Shown here: positions 62,701 through 64,000 of the stretch, piece by piece | Numbering within the stretch: the first letter of the stretch is position 1 | Layout: each line of letters opens with the position of its first letter | Assembly: GCF_947623445.1 (NCBI RefSeq) | Contig: NC_135248.1 | Location: 10,788,977-10,852,976 of the forward strand | Reading direction: 5' to 3' | Source of the DNA: Clavelina lepadiformis | Taxonomy: Eukaryota; Chordata; Ascidiacea; Aplousobranchia; Clavelinidae | DNA: 64,000 nucleotides | The notes under the pieces: generated by a model | What the model saw: the letters and a program-made list of their open reading frames with translations, nothing else | Told to the model about the DNA's origin: nothing | Databases searched by the model: none | Translations under genes and position numbers: made by a program

Positions 62701-63933
62701 TTTGGCAACCGGGAATTCTGGTTCAAGCTTGTGTCAAAGGTCATTGGCTACTGCTTGAGGACATTGACAGGGCTCCTTCTGATGTAGTAAGTACAGTGAA
62801 ATCTTTTAGACAGAAAATCTGTCAATAACTTCTTATATACCAGTACAAAATCAAATTTTGTTATTTAAAATGTAACCATGCATAAAGTTATGATCATAGT
62901 TAACTTTTTTTGTTTAAAGCAAATAGTTGATTTTATATTTTGTTAACGATACAAACTGTGTGAAATGTAGCAAACTTTTTAACAATGACAGATCTCATTG
63001 CTTCTTCCATTAATTGAATCTGGAAAATTGAGCATTCCTGGTCGCCCCAATGAAGGCGATCTAATTTCAACAGACTTTCGACTTTTCATGTCTCAACGTC
63101 TTGACAACACAATGTCAGCTCGTCATCTTAATGTCAGCATGATCACAAAACACGCTCGTGTCATTAAACTGTCGACAATACCTGAAACTGACTTGAAAGA
63201 GGTTAGATTTCTTGTTGAAATACAATATTTATTAGATTGGTCATCACTGGTCGTAGATGTGTAATTATGTATCTTGTAAATGTTATCGACGTTATCATAT
63301 AAATATTATAAAAATATATCAATAGTCATTAACATTGCTGCAAAGAAATAAAGATACAAAGGGGTTTTTGTAATAACACTGGACACAACTTCGTTGATAA
63401 AAGTTTGAATATCTTTTTCAAGATAATTCTTGCAAAGTATTCCAACCTTTCCAAGGTGGTTGAAAAAATCTTGTTGATCTATACCAAGTTAAAAGAAGAA
63501 GTGACTGTCTCTTCACATTCTACCCAAAGACACATGCTGACCAGGTAATAAAAGAAAGCTGTCTTCATTTGTAACTCGTATGGTTGATGTATAACAAAGG
63601 TATATGCTGTAAGGTAACCAACAGACGTTCTTTTGTTAAATCTAACCTACTAAATGAGGCTATAGTAATTTGGAAATATTTTAAGAGTTTGCAAATACTC
63701 GACATAACGTGTGACTTTAGTGATATATTTTGCTTAAAAATTTCTTCGTCAGGGATTTGTTCAAATGGTGTCATCGACTTTCAAGAAGCTACGTAGCACA
63801 AGGCAGCAGTGATCTTCCCCACAATGCTGCCATGGCCGCAATCGATTGCTTTATAGCTTCCTGCCCTTACCCTGAAGTTCGCTTGAAAATGGTGGAGCAA
63901 GTTTGTTCAGAACTTAACATATCTAAAGAAAAG
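59722..63933 (+). CDS. MDN1: Midasin (MDN1/Rea1), N-terminal 575 codons
   Basis: Giant AAA+ ATPase that strips assembly factors (Ytm1, Rsa4) from pre-60S ribosomes in the nucleolus and nucleoplasm. Thirteen in-phase exons before the window ends: 59722-59820, 59979-60106, 60357-60473, 60933-61080, 61345-61526, 61707-61885, 62042-62155, 62293-62346, 62480-62575, 62692-62786, 62992-63201, 63423-63544 and 63753-63933. The start MEHFIVDIKAPLELI matches human MEHFLLEVAAAPLRLI. SADLSSSLVAVCGVLL fits the human VSSDLSPRVTAVCGVVL. The first AAA module has Walker A GPVGCGKT (about residues 323-330), VQLSDETDSKTLTGAY, FVWQPGILVQA, Walker B LLLEDIDRAPSDV, and LLPLIESGKLSIPGR. Exon 13 has DLFKWCHRLSRS and LNISKEK. 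The donor after exon 5 (GTACAG at 61527) was chosen for phase and is the least certain joint. The rest of the protein, usually over 5,000 aa, lies to the right. Confidence 0.96.
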
Positions 63934-64000
63934 GTGATTGAAGTTTCTAAATAGAAGTCATGTTTTATTATGTTTACTTCACAAAACTCTCTGAATGTGT

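Overview
The window is eukaryotic and animal. It is AT-rich, its genes are cut into many short GT-AG exons, and it holds clear animal orthologues (CUL5, TTI1, MDN1), PLAC8 and BPI/LBP family genes, and several families of small DNA transposons. Small introns, gene density and BPI-like genes with a chordate-type layout suggest an invertebrate chordate, most likely an ascidian such as Ciona. The species is inferred from style, not proven. Exon coordinates were read by hand from splice signals and reading phase.

Left part (1-32 kb): a cluster of four BPI/LBP-like lipid-binding (probable innate immunity) genes. Three lie on the minus strand (71-3060, cut off by the window edge; 13264-19204; 23539-26771) and one on the plus strand (29433-32116), head to head with the third. 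Exon lengths and phases match across the cluster, so it grew by duplication. The second gene carries a 759-bp DNA transposon inside coding exon 10, flanked by a perfect 9-bp target duplication. Between the first two BPI genes lies a four-exon PLAC8/cornifelin-like gene (8608-10132, minus) with only 9 coding bases in its first exon.

Middle (32-37 kb): a decayed multi-exon gene or transposon-derived gene with a C48 (Ulp1/SENP-like) protease core and a C-terminal PHD finger, then low-complexity repeats.

Right part (37-64 kb): housekeeping genes. CUL5 (37264-45296, plus, 17 exons) has a piggyBac remnant in intron 2 and a LINE scrap in intron 5. An unrecognised acidic 229-aa protein follows (46556-48159, minus, 5 exons). 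TTI1 (54439-51173, minus) is an intronless frame of about 1,090 codons. A single-exon BED/hAT transposase-like gene (57377-59251, plus) has lost the usual hAT signatures and looks domesticated. The first 575 codons of MDN1 (midasin, from 59722, plus) run off the right edge. A nested pair of MITEs lies between TTI1 and the hAT-like gene.

The genes do not form one pathway. The BPI cluster and PLAC8 gene look like fast-evolving defence or surface genes. CUL5 (ubiquitin ligase scaffold), TTI1 (PIKK maturation) and MDN1 (60S ribosome assembly) are ordinary cell machinery. The main interest lies in the transposon-split BPI exon, the domesticated hAT gene and the uncharacterised acidic protein.
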